In this document: piece after piece, positions 33,021 through 40,475 of the stretch
Numbering within the stretch: position 1 is the first letter of the stretch
How the letters are laid out: each line of letters opens with the position of its first letter
Assembly (NCBI RefSeq): GCF_016907655.1
Contig: NZ_JAFBCL010000001.1
Coordinates: forward strand, 6,814,583 to 6,878,582
Direction: 5' to 3'
Source of the DNA: Saccharothrix algeriensis
Lineage (GTDB): Bacteria > Actinomycetota > Actinomycetes > Mycobacteriales > Pseudonocardiaceae
Length of the DNA stretch: 64,000 bases
The notes under the pieces: generated by a model
The model's database searches: none
Told to the model about the DNA's origin: nothing
What the model saw: the letters and a program-made list of their open reading frames with translations, nothing else
Position numbers and translations under genes: made by a program

Positions 33021-33056
33021 ACATCTGATGGATAATGCCGATTATCCATCAGATGT
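33021..33056. repeat. 36-bp palindrome with dif-like centre
   Basis: The arms ACATCTGATGGATAAT and ATTATCCATCAGATGT are exact reverse complements around GCCG. The inner part, GATAAT-GCCG-ATTATC, has the same A-T-A-A-T-N4-A-T-T-A-T layout as Xer recombination sites. It lies 100 bp before the recombinase ATG. It may be a recombination site or operator of that gene. Confidence 0.88.
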
Positions 33057-33324
33057 GGCCGTGGAAGGGGACCCGGGCCTCGGGGTGCGCCCGGACGTCC
33101 TCACGGGGGATGTCGGCCGTCGAACACCGCCGATCGCCGCTGCGGACTCCGCCCCGGCGACTCGCGCGCCCTTCACCACCCGCCGACTCCCGGCCGGTCA
33201 CCGCTCGGGCGCGCGAGTCGCCGTGAACGGACGGCGTCGGATCCGGGCGTCCTGGAACGGCCTGACGCCCGGATCGTCGCCGGCGGGTCGCCCGGACGGC
33301 GTCCGCGCCGTGCCCCGTCACACC

Positions 33325-33356
33325 CCCTTGGATACGTCACGTGACGTATCCAAGGG
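33325..33356. repeat. 32-bp perfect palindrome
   Basis: CCCTTGGATACGTCAC and GTGACGTATCCAAGGG are exact reverse complements with no loop. It is 22 bp left of the dif-like site. It may be a protein-binding site; it is far from any gene stop in the right orientation (the hydrolase ends at 33503, 147 bp away), so a terminator is less likely. Confidence 0.88.
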
Positions 33357-33377
33357 CTGCTCACCCCGCCTACCTGC

Positions 33378-33405
33378 AACGCCGATAATCGACATTATGT
33401 TAAGT
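33378..33405 (+). other. dif: dif-like chromosome dimer resolution site
   Basis: The 28-nt sequence reads AACG, CCGATAAT, CG, ACATTATG, TTAAGT. It matches the published actinobacterial dif consensus at nearly all defined positions, including the XerC half (CCGATAAT) and the XerD half (ACATTATGT-AAGT). It differs in the first two bases and in one T for C near the right end. dif sites mark the replication terminus of circular chromosomes and are where XerC/XerD resolve dimers under FtsK control. The match and the adjacent recombinase make the call likely; the consensus is quoted from memory. Confidence 0.75.
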
Positions 33406-33502
33406 AAAGCGTCGCGGGACCTCGGCGCGCCCGGCGCACCGTCGCGCGAGGCACTCCCCTCGACCCTGCGGGCCGACGAGCGCCGCGACGGCGCGCGGTC
33501 GT

Positions 33503-34723
33503 TCAGGGCCGGCGGCCGCGGAAGGTGCGGCGCAGGTCGTCCACCCAGGCGTCGGGGTTCTCCCACGGGATGAAGTGGCCGCCGTGCTCGTGGGCGTTGA
33601 CGTTGACGTGGTTGAACCAGTCGGCCTGCGGGCCGGTCTCGAACGCCCGGATCCGCTCTTGGGCGGTGTGGATGCCGGGTGGGTTCTCGTAGGTGACGAA
33701 GGTGAGGCCGACCGGGGCCTGCACGACCGGGGTGCGGTCGTGGGACGGGGTCCAGGGGTGGCGGTTGGCGTTGGCGTAGTAGCGCATGGAGGTGGCGATG
33801 GAGTTGTTCGCCCAGTAGATGGTGGCGTGGGTGAGCAGGTCGTCCTTGGTGAAGACGGTTTCGACGTCGCCGCCGTTGTCGCTCCAGGCGGTCCAGCGCC
33901 GCAGCAGCCAGGCGAGCAGTCCGGCGGGCGAGTCGCTGAGGCCGTGGGCCAGGGTGGCGCCGTCGAGGACGTGCGCGGCGAGGTGGGAGGCCCAGCGGTG
34001 GTCCTGTTCGATGACGCGGGCGCGGATGTGGGCGGGTTGGTCGTCGGTGAGGGGTCGGTTGCGGGCGAAGTCCCAGGCGCGGGGGCCGGTGAAGAAGTCC
34101 AGGGGCAGTCCGGAGCCGATGTGGATGCCGTACAGCTGGTCGGGGTGCTTGTGGCCGAGTTGGCTGGAGACGAGGGCGCCGATGTCGCAGCCCCCGGCGG
34201 CGTAGCGGTGGTGTCCCAGGGTGCGGGTCATCAGGGTGTGCCAGAGGTCGGCGACCTTCCAGAAGTTGAGGTCCGGGGAGCCGGTGAGCGGGCCGGGGAA
34301 GCCGAAGCCGGGCAGGGAGGGGACGATGACGTCGAAGGCGTCGGCGGGGTCGCCGCCGTGCGCGGCGGGGTCGGCGAGCGGGTCGATGACCTTGGACCAG
34401 TGCCAGAAGGTCCACGGCCAGCCGTGGGTGAGGATCAGCGGGATGGGGCGGGGGCCGCGGCCGGGTTTGCGCATGAAGTGCACGGGGGTGCCGGTGACGT
34501 CGGCTTGGTAGTGCTCGTAGGTGTTGATGGTGGCTTCGGCTGTGCGCCAGTCGTAGGTGTCGTGCCAGTAGGTGAGCAGTTCGTGCAGGTAGGTGGCGGG
34601 GACGCCGTAGGACCAGTCTTCGTTGGCCTCGTCCAGTGGTGGGCGGGTGCGGGCGAGGCGGGCGCGCAGGTCGTCCAGGACGTGGTCGGGCACGTGGATC
34701 GGGGTGGGTCGGGGGGTGCGCAT
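33503..34723 (-). CDS. Epoxide hydrolase (alpha/beta hydrolase with EHN domain)
   Basis: The 406-aa protein has the N-terminal epoxide hydrolase domain (residues 1-110, with D-E-A-N-E-D-W-S-Y-G-V and W-R-T-A-E-A-T-I-N), then H-G-W-P-W-T-F-W-H-W as oxyanion-hole region, nucleophile Asp in G-G-C-D-I-G-A-L, and a final G-G-H-F-I-P-W-E-N-P His. It hydrolyses epoxides to diols. The MarR gene lies 46 bp upstream on the same strand, so both may share a message, with MarR sensing a toxic epoxide-like compound. Confidence 0.9.
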   Translation of the reverse strand: MRTPRPTPIHVPDHVLDDLRARLARTRPPLDEANEDWSYGVPATYLHELLTYWHDTYDWRTAEATINTYEHYQADVTGTPVHFMRKPGRGPRPIPLILTHGWPWTFWHWSKVIDPLADPAAHGGDPADAFDVIVPSLPGFGFPGPLTGSPDLNFWKVADLWHTLMTRTLGHHRYAAGGCDIGALVSSQLGHKHPDQLYGIHIGSGLPLDFFTGPRAWDFARNRPLTDDQPAHIRARVIEQDHRWASHLAAHVLDGATLAHGLSDSPAGLLAWLLRRWTAWSDNGGDVETVFTKDDLLTHATIYWANNSIATSMRYYANANRHPWTPSHDRTPVVQAPVGLTFVTYENPPGIHTAQERIRAFETGPQADWFNHVNVNAHEHGGHFIPWENPDAWVDDLRRTFRGRRP

Positions 34724-34765
34724 GGGTTTCGATGATCGCAGGTGGGCGGCTCCGGTCCGGGCCGC

Positions 34766-34837
34766 TCCCCTAGCCCGGGTCGTTCCCCTGGCTCGGGGTG
34801 CTCCCCTGGTCGTGGGCGCTCCCCTGGTCCGGGGTGC
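34766..34837. repeat. 18-bp tandem repeat across the MarR stop codon
   Basis: Four units start with TCCCCT at 34766, 34784, 34802 and 34820, each 18 bp. They encode the repeated D-Q-G-S / S-Q-G-N end of the MarR protein, and the stop codon (34770-34772) falls in the unit nearest the gene end. Confidence 0.85.
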
Positions 34838-35303
34838 GGAGGTGGTGGTGGATGCGGTCGCGCAGGGGGCGTCGGGCGAGGGCGTGCAGGGCCTGCTCGA
34901 CGAGGTGGCCGAGGGGGTGGGGTAGTTCGGCGTCGAGTTCGCGGGCGGCGGCGGCGGTGGCGTCCCATTCGGCGTTGACGGTGGGCAGCAGGGTCTTGGT
35001 GCGTTCGGTGAGGTGGACGACGCGTTGGCGGGCGTCGGCGCCGGGGTGGAGTTCGACCAGGCCGTCGCGCCGCATCTGGTTGGCGGTCTGGCTCAGGGCG
35101 GAGTGGGTGACGCCGATGGTGGTGGCGAGGTCGCGGATGGATTGGGGTCCGCGGGTGTGGACCAGGCGGATGACGGGGGCGTAGCGGGGGCGGAAGCCGG
35201 GCAGGCCGAGGTCGGCGTAGACGCGGGCCACGTCGGTTTCGAGTTGGTCGATCAGGTGGCGCAGGCGGGTGCCGAGGAAGTCGGTGGTGGTGTCGTCGTC
35301 CAC
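34770..35303 (-). CDS. MarR family regulator
   Basis: The 177-aa protein has the MarR winged helix at about 50-110: R-D-L-A-T-T-I-G-V-T-H-S-A-L-S-Q-T-A-N-Q-M, then G-L-V-E-L-H-P-G-A-D-A-R-Q-R wing. The last 20 residues are a repeat-encoded tail (D-Q-G-S-A-H and similar), probably disordered. It is divergent from the proline iminopeptidase gene with a small palindrome between them, and is followed by the epoxide hydrolase. It may repress both directions. Confidence 0.87.
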   Translation of the reverse strand: MDDDTTTDFLGTRLRHLIDQLETDVARVYADLGLPGFRPRYAPVIRLVHTRGPQSIRDLATTIGVTHSALSQTANQMRRDGLVELHPGADARQRVVHLTERTKTLLPTVNAEWDATAAAARELDAELPHPLGHLVEQALHALARRPLRDRIHHHLRTPDQGSAHDQGSTPSQGNDPG

Positions 35304-35314
35304 TCCCCTAATGT

Positions 35315-35326
35315 AACAGCACTGTT
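35315..35326. promoter_or_regulatory. Probable MarR operator
   Basis: AACAG-CA-CTGTT is a 12-bp palindrome centred between the divergent MarR and pip genes, in a 50-bp gap. Its position 12 bp before the MarR start suits autoregulation. Confidence 0.5.
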
Positions 35327-35353
35327 GTTTCTGGTCTGCTGTCGAGAGGGGTC

Positions 35354-36307
35354 GTGGTGCTGTACCCGGAGAGCGCGCCGTTCGAGCACGGGATGCTGGA
35401 CGTGGGCGAGGGCAACCTCGTGTACTGGGAGGTGTTCGGCAACCCGGAGGGCAAGCCGGTGGTGTGCCTGCACGGTGGTCCGGGGACGGGGTGCTCGCCC
35501 CGGATGCACCGGCAGTTCGACCCGGAGGTCTACCGGATCGTGCTGTTCGACCAGCGGGGGTCGGGGCGCAGCCTGCCGCACGCGGCGGATTTCGACACCG
35601 ACCTGTCGGTGAACACGACGGCGCACCTGGTGCGCGACATCGAGTCGCTGCGCGAGCACCTGGGCGTCGAGCGGTGGATGGTGTTCGGCGGGTCGTGGGG
35701 GTGCACGCTGGGGTTGCACTACGCGCAGCTGTTCCCGCACCGGGTGACGGAGATCGTGATGGTGGCGGTGACGTCGGGCCGGTTCGAGGAGATCGAGTGG
35801 CTCTACCACGGGTTGGGGCGGTTCTTCCCCGAGCAGTGGCACCGGTTCCGGCAGGGTGCGCCGGAGGGCGCGGTGGACCTGGTGGCGGCCTACGACGCGC
35901 TGCTCAACGACCCGGACCCGGCGGTGCGGGAGAAGGCGGCGCGGGACTGGTGCGCCTGGGAGAGCGCGATCGTGACCCTGGACCCGGACCACCGGCCGGG
36001 GCCGCGGGAGTCGGACCCGCGGTGGCGGCAGGCGTTCGCGCGGATCACGGCGCACTACTTCCGGCACCGGGCGTGGTTGGCCGACGGGCAGGTGCTGCGG
36101 GAGGTGGGGCGGTTGCACGGCATCCCGGCGGTGCTGGTGCACGGCCGGTTGGACCTGCAGGGCCCGTTGGCCACGGCGTGGGAGTTGGACCGGGCGTGGC
36201 CGGACGCGGAGCTGTGGGTGGTGCAGGGCGCCTCGCACAGCGCGCAGGACCCGGGGATGGCCGAGGCGGTGCGGGCGGCGACCGACCGGTTCCGCCCGGC
36301 GGTGTAG
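35354..36307 (+). CDS. pip: Proline iminopeptidase (S33)
   Basis: The 317-aa protein matches prolyl aminopeptidases: L-Y-P-E-S-A-P-F at the start, H-G-G-P-G-T-G-C oxyanion loop, D-Q-R-G-S-G-R-S, the nucleophile elbow G-G-S-W-G-C-T-L, H-G-R-L-D-L-Q-G-P for Asp and G-A-S-H-S-A for His. It removes N-terminal proline from peptides in the cytoplasm. GAGAGGGG lies just before GTG 35354 (GTG 35357 is also possible). The coding strand is G-rich with TTG leucines. Confidence 0.94.
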   Translation: MVLYPESAPFEHGMLDVGEGNLVYWEVFGNPEGKPVVCLHGGPGTGCSPRMHRQFDPEVYRIVLFDQRGSGRSLPHAADFDTDLSVNTTAHLVRDIESLREHLGVERWMVFGGSWGCTLGLHYAQLFPHRVTEIVMVAVTSGRFEEIEWLYHGLGRFFPEQWHRFRQGAPEGAVDLVAAYDALLNDPDPAVREKAARDWCAWESAIVTLDPDHRPGPRESDPRWRQAFARITAHYFRHRAWLADGQVLREVGRLHGIPAVLVHGRLDLQGPLATAWELDRAWPDAELWVVQGASHSAQDPGMAEAVRAATDRFRPAV

Positions 36308-36317
36308 GGCCCGGGGC

Positions 36318-36977
36318 TCAGGTCAGGCGCCAGACGCGGGTGGTGCGGGTGTCGACGCCTTCCAGGTCCCTGGGCACGGGCACGTGGTGGGTGGCGAGCA
36401 GGCGCAGGCCGGTGCGGGGCAGGTGGGCGCGTTGGGGGTCGCCGACGAGCACCAGGGCGCCGCGGGCGTGGGCCCGGCGCAGGAAGGGCAGGACGCGGGC
36501 GGTCATGTCGCGGTCGTAGAACACGTCGCCGGCCAGGACGACGTCGGTGTCGGGGTCGGTGTCGAGCAGGTCGGCGACGTGGGTGCGCACGGTGACGTCG
36601 TTGGCGCGGGCGTTGAGGTCGGCGGCGGCCGCGGCGAGGGGGTCGACGTCGTTGGCGGTGACGTGGCGGGCGCCGGTCCTGGCGGCGGCGATGGCGACCA
36701 GGCCGGAGCCGGTGGCCAGGTCCAGGACGCGGCGGCCGGCGGTGGCGCCGGGGTGGTCGAGCAGGTGGCGGGCCAGGGCTTGGCCGCCCGCCCAGGGGAA
36801 GGCCCAGAACGGCGGTTCGGCGTGGCCGGTGGCCTGCCACAGGGCGGTGATGTCGGTGGCGGTGCGCAGCACGACCTCCGGCACGAGCGGCACGGGTTGG
36901 GGCGTGGTGTGCCGGTGGACGAAGTCGCGCTGCGGGTCGGGTCGTCCCGGGTCGGGCTGCTCGGGGCGGTGCGCCAC
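36318..36977 (-). CDS. Class I SAM-dependent methyltransferase
   Basis: The 219-aa protein has motif I V-L-D-L-A-T-G-S-G-L-V-A-I-A-A at 84-98, N-D-V-D-P-L motif II and V-V-L-A-G-D-V-F-Y-D-R-D, and the upstream P-P-F-W-A-F-P-W-A-G-G-Q-A-L-A signature of the COG3897 group, related to lysine methyltransferases such as ETFBKMT. A protein-lysine substrate is plausible but unproven. It follows the XRE gene with a 3-bp gap, so they form an operon. Confidence 0.85.
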   Translation of the reverse strand: MAHRPEQPDPGRPDPQRDFVHRHTTPQPVPLVPEVVLRTATDITALWQATGHAEPPFWAFPWAGGQALARHLLDHPGATAGRRVLDLATGSGLVAIAAARTGARHVTANDVDPLAAAAADLNARANDVTVRTHVADLLDTDPDTDVVLAGDVFYDRDMTARVLPFLRRAHARGALVLVGDPQRAHLPRTGLRLLATHHVPVPRDLEGVDTRTTRVWRLT

Positions 36978-36980
36978 CGG

Positions 36981-37265
36981 TCAGGCCGCGCCCGCGCGGT
37001 GGTCGGGCGCGGTGTCGCCGTCGGGGTGGGCCAGGTCGCGGCACAGGGCGTCGAGGGAGAGGCCGACGGCGGCGGCGAGGGCGGCGACGGTGAAGAACGC
37101 GGGCGTGGGGATGCGCCCGCGCTCGATCTTGCGCAGCGTTTCCACCGAGATGCCGGCGGCGGTGGCGACCTGGGTCATGCTGCGCTCGCCGCGGGCCAGG
37201 CGCAGGGCTTCGCCGAGGCGCTCGCCGCGGGCGTGGTCGGAGGGGGTGAGGGGTTGTCGCACCAT
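36981..37265 (-). CDS. XRE family DNA-binding protein
   Basis: The 94-aa protein is a single Cro/CI helix-turn-helix (residues 14-75), including R-S-M-T-Q-V-A-T-A-A-G-I-S-V-E-T-L-R-K-I-E-R-G-R followed by P-T-P-A-F-F-T-V-A-A-L-A. It is divergent from map across 45 bp holding a 28-bp dyad that starts 4 bp before its start codon. It probably represses itself and perhaps map. Confidence 0.88.
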   Translation of the reverse strand: MVRQPLTPSDHARGERLGEALRLARGERSMTQVATAAGISVETLRKIERGRIPTPAFFTVAALAAAVGLSLDALCRDLAHPDGDTAPDHRAGAA

Positions 37266-37268
37266 GCT

Positions 37269-37296
37269 GTGATAGTAATACCGGTATAACTATCAC
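37269..37296. promoter_or_regulatory. Operator-like dyad between XRE gene and map
   Basis: GTGATAGT-AATACCGGTATA-ACTATCAC is a 28-bp palindrome with one mismatched pair. It fills most of the gap between the divergent genes and is the likely XRE binding site. Confidence 0.65.
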
Positions 37297-37310
37297 GGTT
37301 GGAGTCTGTG

Positions 37311-38081
37311 GTGATCGAGTTGAAATCCCCCGGTGAGCTGGCCGCCATGCGCGCGGCGGGCCTGGTCGTGGCCGACGCGCTGGCCGCGGTCCGCGACCGG
37401 GCGCGGGTCGGGGTGTCGCTGCTGGAGCTGGACGAGGTCGCCGCCGCGGTCATCCGCGCCGCCGGGGCGGGCTCGTCGTTCCTGCACTACCGCCCGTCCT
37501 TCGCCCCCACCCCGTTCCCCGGCCACATCTGCGCCTCGGTCAACGACGTGATCGTGCACGGCATCCCGTCGGCCTACCGGCTGCGCGAGGGCGACCTGGT
37601 CAGCATCGACTGCGGCGCGCACCTGGACGGCTGGCACGGCGACGCGGCGGTCAGCTTCGTCGTCGGCCGCGCCGACCCGGCCGACGACGCCCTGGTCCGC
37701 ACCGCCGAGCGCGCCCTGGCCGCGGGCATCGCCGCGGCCGTGCCGGGCAACCGGATGGGCGATGTCTCCGCGGCCGTCGGGCGCGTCGGGCGGGCCGCCG
37801 GGTACGGCATCCCCGCCGACTTCGGCGGCCACGGCATCGGCCGCGCCATGCACGAGGCCCCCGGCGTGCCCAACGAGGGCCGCCCCGGCCGCGGCCTGAC
37901 CCTGCGGGCGGGCATGGCGCTGGCGATCGAGCCGATGTTCCACGCCGGGGGCCGCGACGCCTACCGCGAGGCCGACGACGGGTGGGCCCTGCACACCGTC
38001 GACGGCAGCCGGGCCGCCCACGTCGAGCACTCCGTGGCCATCACCGAGGACGGGCCCCTGGTCCTCACCGCGCCCCGGTAG
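37311..38081 (+). CDS. map: Type I methionine aminopeptidase
   Basis: The 256-aa protein has the metal-binding residues of MetAP-I: H in I-V-H-G-I-P, D in V-S-I-D-C-G-A, D in W-H-G-D-A-A-V-S-F, H in G-G-H-G-I-G, and E in I-E-P-M-F and H-V-E-H-S-V. GTG 37311 is preferred, six bases after GGAG and giving M-I-E-L-K-S-P-G-E-L-A-A-M-R, the usual opening. There is no SH3-motif N-terminal extension. It removes initiator Met from nascent proteins. Actinobacteria often carry two map genes; this may be the second. Confidence 0.93.
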   Translation: MIELKSPGELAAMRAAGLVVADALAAVRDRARVGVSLLELDEVAAAVIRAAGAGSSFLHYRPSFAPTPFPGHICASVNDVIVHGIPSAYRLREGDLVSIDCGAHLDGWHGDAAVSFVVGRADPADDALVRTAERALAAGIAAAVPGNRMGDVSAAVGRVGRAAGYGIPADFGGHGIGRAMHEAPGVPNEGRPGRGLTLRAGMALAIEPMFHAGGRDAYREADDGWALHTVDGSRAAHVEHSVAITEDGPLVLTAPR

Positions 38082-38109
38082 CGGGCCGCCCCGGGGGCGG
38101 CGCGCCACC

Positions 38110-38147
38110 CCGCCGCCGTCCGGGCGGGCCCGCCCGGACGGCGGCGG
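38110..38147. terminator. Bidirectional hairpin between map and SDR
   Basis: A perfect 19-bp palindrome pair (38110-38128 with 38129-38147) lies 28 bp after the map stop and 46 bp before the convergent SDR stop. Confidence 0.75.
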
Positions 38148-38193
38148 CGGGGTGGCGGACCGGGCGCGGGGGCCGCCGCTCCCCCGGCCCGGA

Positions 38194-38910
38194 CTACTGC
38201 CCGCCCGCCACCCGCAGCACGGCCCCGGTGGTGAACGACGCCTCGTCGCCGAGCAGCCACGCGATCGCCGCGGCGATCTCCTCCGGCTGCCCCGCCCGCC
38301 CCAGCGGGATGCGCGGGGCCACCCGCTGCGGCCGGTCGGGCACGCCGGACAGCTCGTGGATGGCCGTGTGCACGGTGCCCGCCGCCACCGCGTTGACCCG
38401 GATGCCGCGCGGCCCCAGCTCCTTGGCCAGCCCGACGGTCATCGCGTCCACCGCGGCCTTGCTCGCCGCGTAGTGCACGTACTCCCCCGGCGCGCCCAGC
38501 GTCGCCGCCGCCGAGGACACCGACACGATCGCCCCGCCCTCGACCAGCTCGCGCGCCGCCCGCCGCGCGCACAGCAGCGCGCCCAGCACGTTGACCTCCA
38601 CCACCCGCCGCAGGTCCGGCACCCGCGTGTCGGCCAGCGGGCCGACCGGGCTGGTGATCCCGGCGTTGATCACCACCCCGGTGACCTGCCCCAGCCCGGC
38701 CGCCGCCGCGAACAGCCCGTCCACGTCGGCCTCTGCGGAGACCTCCGCCCGCACCGCCAGGCCCCCGACCTCCTCGGCCAGCTCCCGGGCCTCCCGCTCC
38801 GCGGCCCGGTAGCCGATCACCACCCGGTGCCCGCGCGCCGCCAGCGCGCGCACCGTCGCCGCGCCGATGCCCCGGCTGCCGCCGGTCACCACGGTCAGCT
38901 GTCCGGCCAC
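38194..38910 (-). CDS. Short-chain dehydrogenase/reductase
   Basis: With GTG 38910 (after GGGGGTGG) the product is 238 aa, the usual SDR size. The cofactor loop T-G-G-S-R-G-I-G is at 10-17, N-A-G-I-T at 82-86, and the catalytic Ser (S-V-S-S-A-A-A) and Tyr-x3-Lys (Y-A-A-S-K) are intact. A basic residue after the first loop points to NADPH. The substrate is unknown. The TetR gene lies upstream on the same strand and may control it. Confidence 0.88.
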   Translation of the reverse strand: MAGQLTVVTGGSRGIGAATVRALAARGHRVVIGYRAAEREARELAEEVGGLAVRAEVSAEADVDGLFAAAAGLGQVTGVVINAGITSPVGPLADTRVPDLRRVVEVNVLGALLCARRAARELVEGGAIVSVSSAAATLGAPGEYVHYAASKAAVDAMTVGLAKELGPRGIRVNAVAAGTVHTAIHELSGVPDRPQRVAPRIPLGRAGQPEEIAAAIAWLLGDEASFTTGAVLRVAGGQ

Positions 38911-39129
38911 GCCGCCACCCCCGTCCCGCCCGGCGCCACCCGGCGCCGCTCCCGTGATCGCCACACGCCGCAACCTACGTCCCGCCCGCCGCGCCCGGAC
39001 ACCGACACCCGGAAAAAGCCCCGCCGCGGCGGCAGCCCCCGCTGCTCGCGCGGACACGACAGGCGCCACACCCCGGTCTCGCCCCGATCGGCCCGCCGCC
39101 GGCCCGGACCGCCGACCCCGGCGACCGGC

Positions 39130-39744
39130 TCACCCGGCCTGGACGCGGCCGTCGTCCTCCCACCGCCCGGTCGGCACCGCCGCGCGGAACAGGCCCAGCC
39201 CCACCGCGTGCGGGTCGTCCAGGCCCACCTCGCGCACCGCGTCGGCCGGCAGCGCCAGCAGCGACACCGCCACCCCCAGGAAGCAGGCGTCCAGCAGGCC
39301 CGCGTCGCGCGCCGACGAGGGCAGCCCCGCCGCCCGGTGCAGCCGCGCGCCCGCCTCGGCGTTGGACACCACCACCCGCCCCAGCGCCTCGCGCAGCGCC
39401 GGGCGCCGCACCGCCTCCAGGTACAGCTCCACCATCGCCAGCAGCTGCGTCGGGTCCTCGGCCACCGCCCGGCGCAGCAGCGCCGGGTACAGCTGCGCGA
39501 CCTGCTCCGGCGAGATGTCCTGCGGCGTCGTCGCCGACAACCGCGCCACCGCCTCGGCGTGCGACTGCGCCATCCGGCCCGCCGCCGCCTGCAGCAGCGC
39601 CTCTCGCGTCGGGAAGTAGTTCTTCGTCGTGCCCTGCGGCACCCCCGCCGCCCGGTCCACCGCGCGGTGCGTCAGCCCCCGGCCGCCCTCGGCGGCCAGC
39701 ACGGAGATGACGGTGTCGCACAGCAGCTCACGGCGGGTGGTCAC
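39130..39744 (-). CDS. TetR family regulator
   Basis: The 204-aa protein has the TetR DNA-binding domain at residues 5-55 (V-I-S-V-L-A-A-E-G-G-R-G-L-T-H-R-A-V-D to T-T-K-N-Y-F-P-T-R-E-A-L) and a helical ligand domain. Its GTG start overlaps the stop of a 59-aa zinc-ribbon gene by four bases, so the two are translationally coupled. The SDR gene lies 219 bp downstream on the same strand and is a candidate target. Confidence 0.87.
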   Translation of the reverse strand: MTTRRELLCDTVISVLAAEGGRGLTHRAVDRAAGVPQGTTKNYFPTREALLQAAAGRMAQSHAEAVARLSATTPQDISPEQVAQLYPALLRRAVAEDPTQLLAMVELYLEAVRRPALREALGRVVVSNAEAGARLHRAAGLPSSARDAGLLDACFLGVAVSLLALPADAVREVGLDDPHAVGLGLFRAAVPTGRWEDDGRVQAG

Positions 39745-39920
39745 GGGGAGGGGACCCTATCCGACGCCGGTCCGCCGCCCGCCGTCGCCACCACCCGGTC
39801 CCCCTCCAGCACCAGCCACAGCCCGCACACGCACCGCACGTAGCAGACCCGGCCGTGCCGGGAGGCCGGGTAGGCGTGCTCGGAGGAAGGCCAACCGCAG
39901 GAAGGGCACCCGATCGTCAC
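39741..39920 (-). CDS. Small zinc-ribbon-like protein coupled to TetR
   Basis: A 59-aa open frame from GTG 39920 reads M-T-I-G-C-P-S-C-G-W-P-S-S-E-H, later V-C-Y-V-R-C-V-C-G-L-W-L-V-L, then an unstructured tail. Two C-x2-C style pairs make a plausible zinc ribbon. The stop overlaps the TetR start (GTGA), a strong sign that it is real. It is divergent from the CGNR gene 26 bp away. No function is known; a role as partner of the TetR repressor is speculative. Confidence 0.65.
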   Translation of the reverse strand: MTIGCPSCGWPSSEHAYPASRHGRVCYVRCVCGLWLVLEGDRVVATAGGGPASDRVPSP

Positions 39921-39946
39921 GCCACCCAGCGTGGTGTCATGGTTCA

Positions 39947-40453
39947 GTGCATTTCAACCCTTACGGGGGCGCCGCCGCCCAGCTCGCCGCCGCCCTGGTC
40001 AACGCAGACCCGCGCGGCACCGCCGAGGACCTGCTGGACCTGCTGCGCGAGCACGGCTACAAACCCCTGGGCGCCCTGTCCGCCGGCCAGGCCCGCGACC
40101 TGACCGCCTGGGCGCGCCGCCTCGAACCGGTCTTCGCCGGCGAAACCGACCGCGTGGCGCACCTCAACGCCCTGCTCGCCGAGACCGCCGCCAGGCCCTA
40201 CATCTCCACCCACGACGACCGGCCGCCCCACCTGCACTTCGCCCCCACCGCCGCGCCCACCCCCGACCGCGTGCGCGCCTTCACCGCCGCGGGCCTGGCC
40301 CACGTCGTGTGCGAGGCCCCCGACCGCCTCGGCCGCTGCGCCCGCCCCGGCTGCGCCACCGTCTACGTCGACACCTCCCGCAACGGCCGCCGCCGCTACT
40401 GCACCACCCGCTGCGCCAACCGCGTCCAGGTCGCCCGCCACCGGGCGCGCTGA
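39947..40453 (+). CDS. CGNR zinc finger domain protein
   Basis: The 168-aa product starts at GTG 39947 (V-H-F-N-P-Y-G-G). Its C-terminal part has C-A-R-P-G-C-A-T-V-Y-V-D-T-S-R-N-G-R-R-R-Y-C-T-T-R-C-A-N-R, the four-cysteine CGNR finger (here C-A-N-R) that binds DNA in putative stress-related regulators. The N-terminal 110 residues form the usual helical ABATE-like ligand domain. Its targets are unknown. Confidence 0.87.
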   Translation: MHFNPYGGAAAQLAAALVNADPRGTAEDLLDLLREHGYKPLGALSAGQARDLTAWARRLEPVFAGETDRVAHLNALLAETAARPYISTHDDRPPHLHFAPTAAPTPDRVRAFTAAGLAHVVCEAPDRLGRCARPGCATVYVDTSRNGRRRYCTTRCANRVQVARHRAR

Positions 40454-40475
40454 ACCCGGGCCGGCCACGGCCCCG

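Larger units (their letters stand above)
32922..33502. other. Gene-free region with palindromes and dif-like site
   Basis: About 580 bp with no coding signal separates the recombinase start from the epoxide hydrolase stop. It holds a 36-bp near-palindrome with a dif-like core, a 32-bp perfect palindrome and a dif match, described separately. The stretch between them (33060-33320) is unremarkable GC-rich DNA. Confidence 0.75.

Noticed and set aside
27535..37300. Calling the whole block an integrated mobile element
   Set aside because: No flanking direct repeats, tRNA target, replication or transfer genes were found; the recombinase is Xer-like, and the bias switches fit a terminus rearrangement as well.
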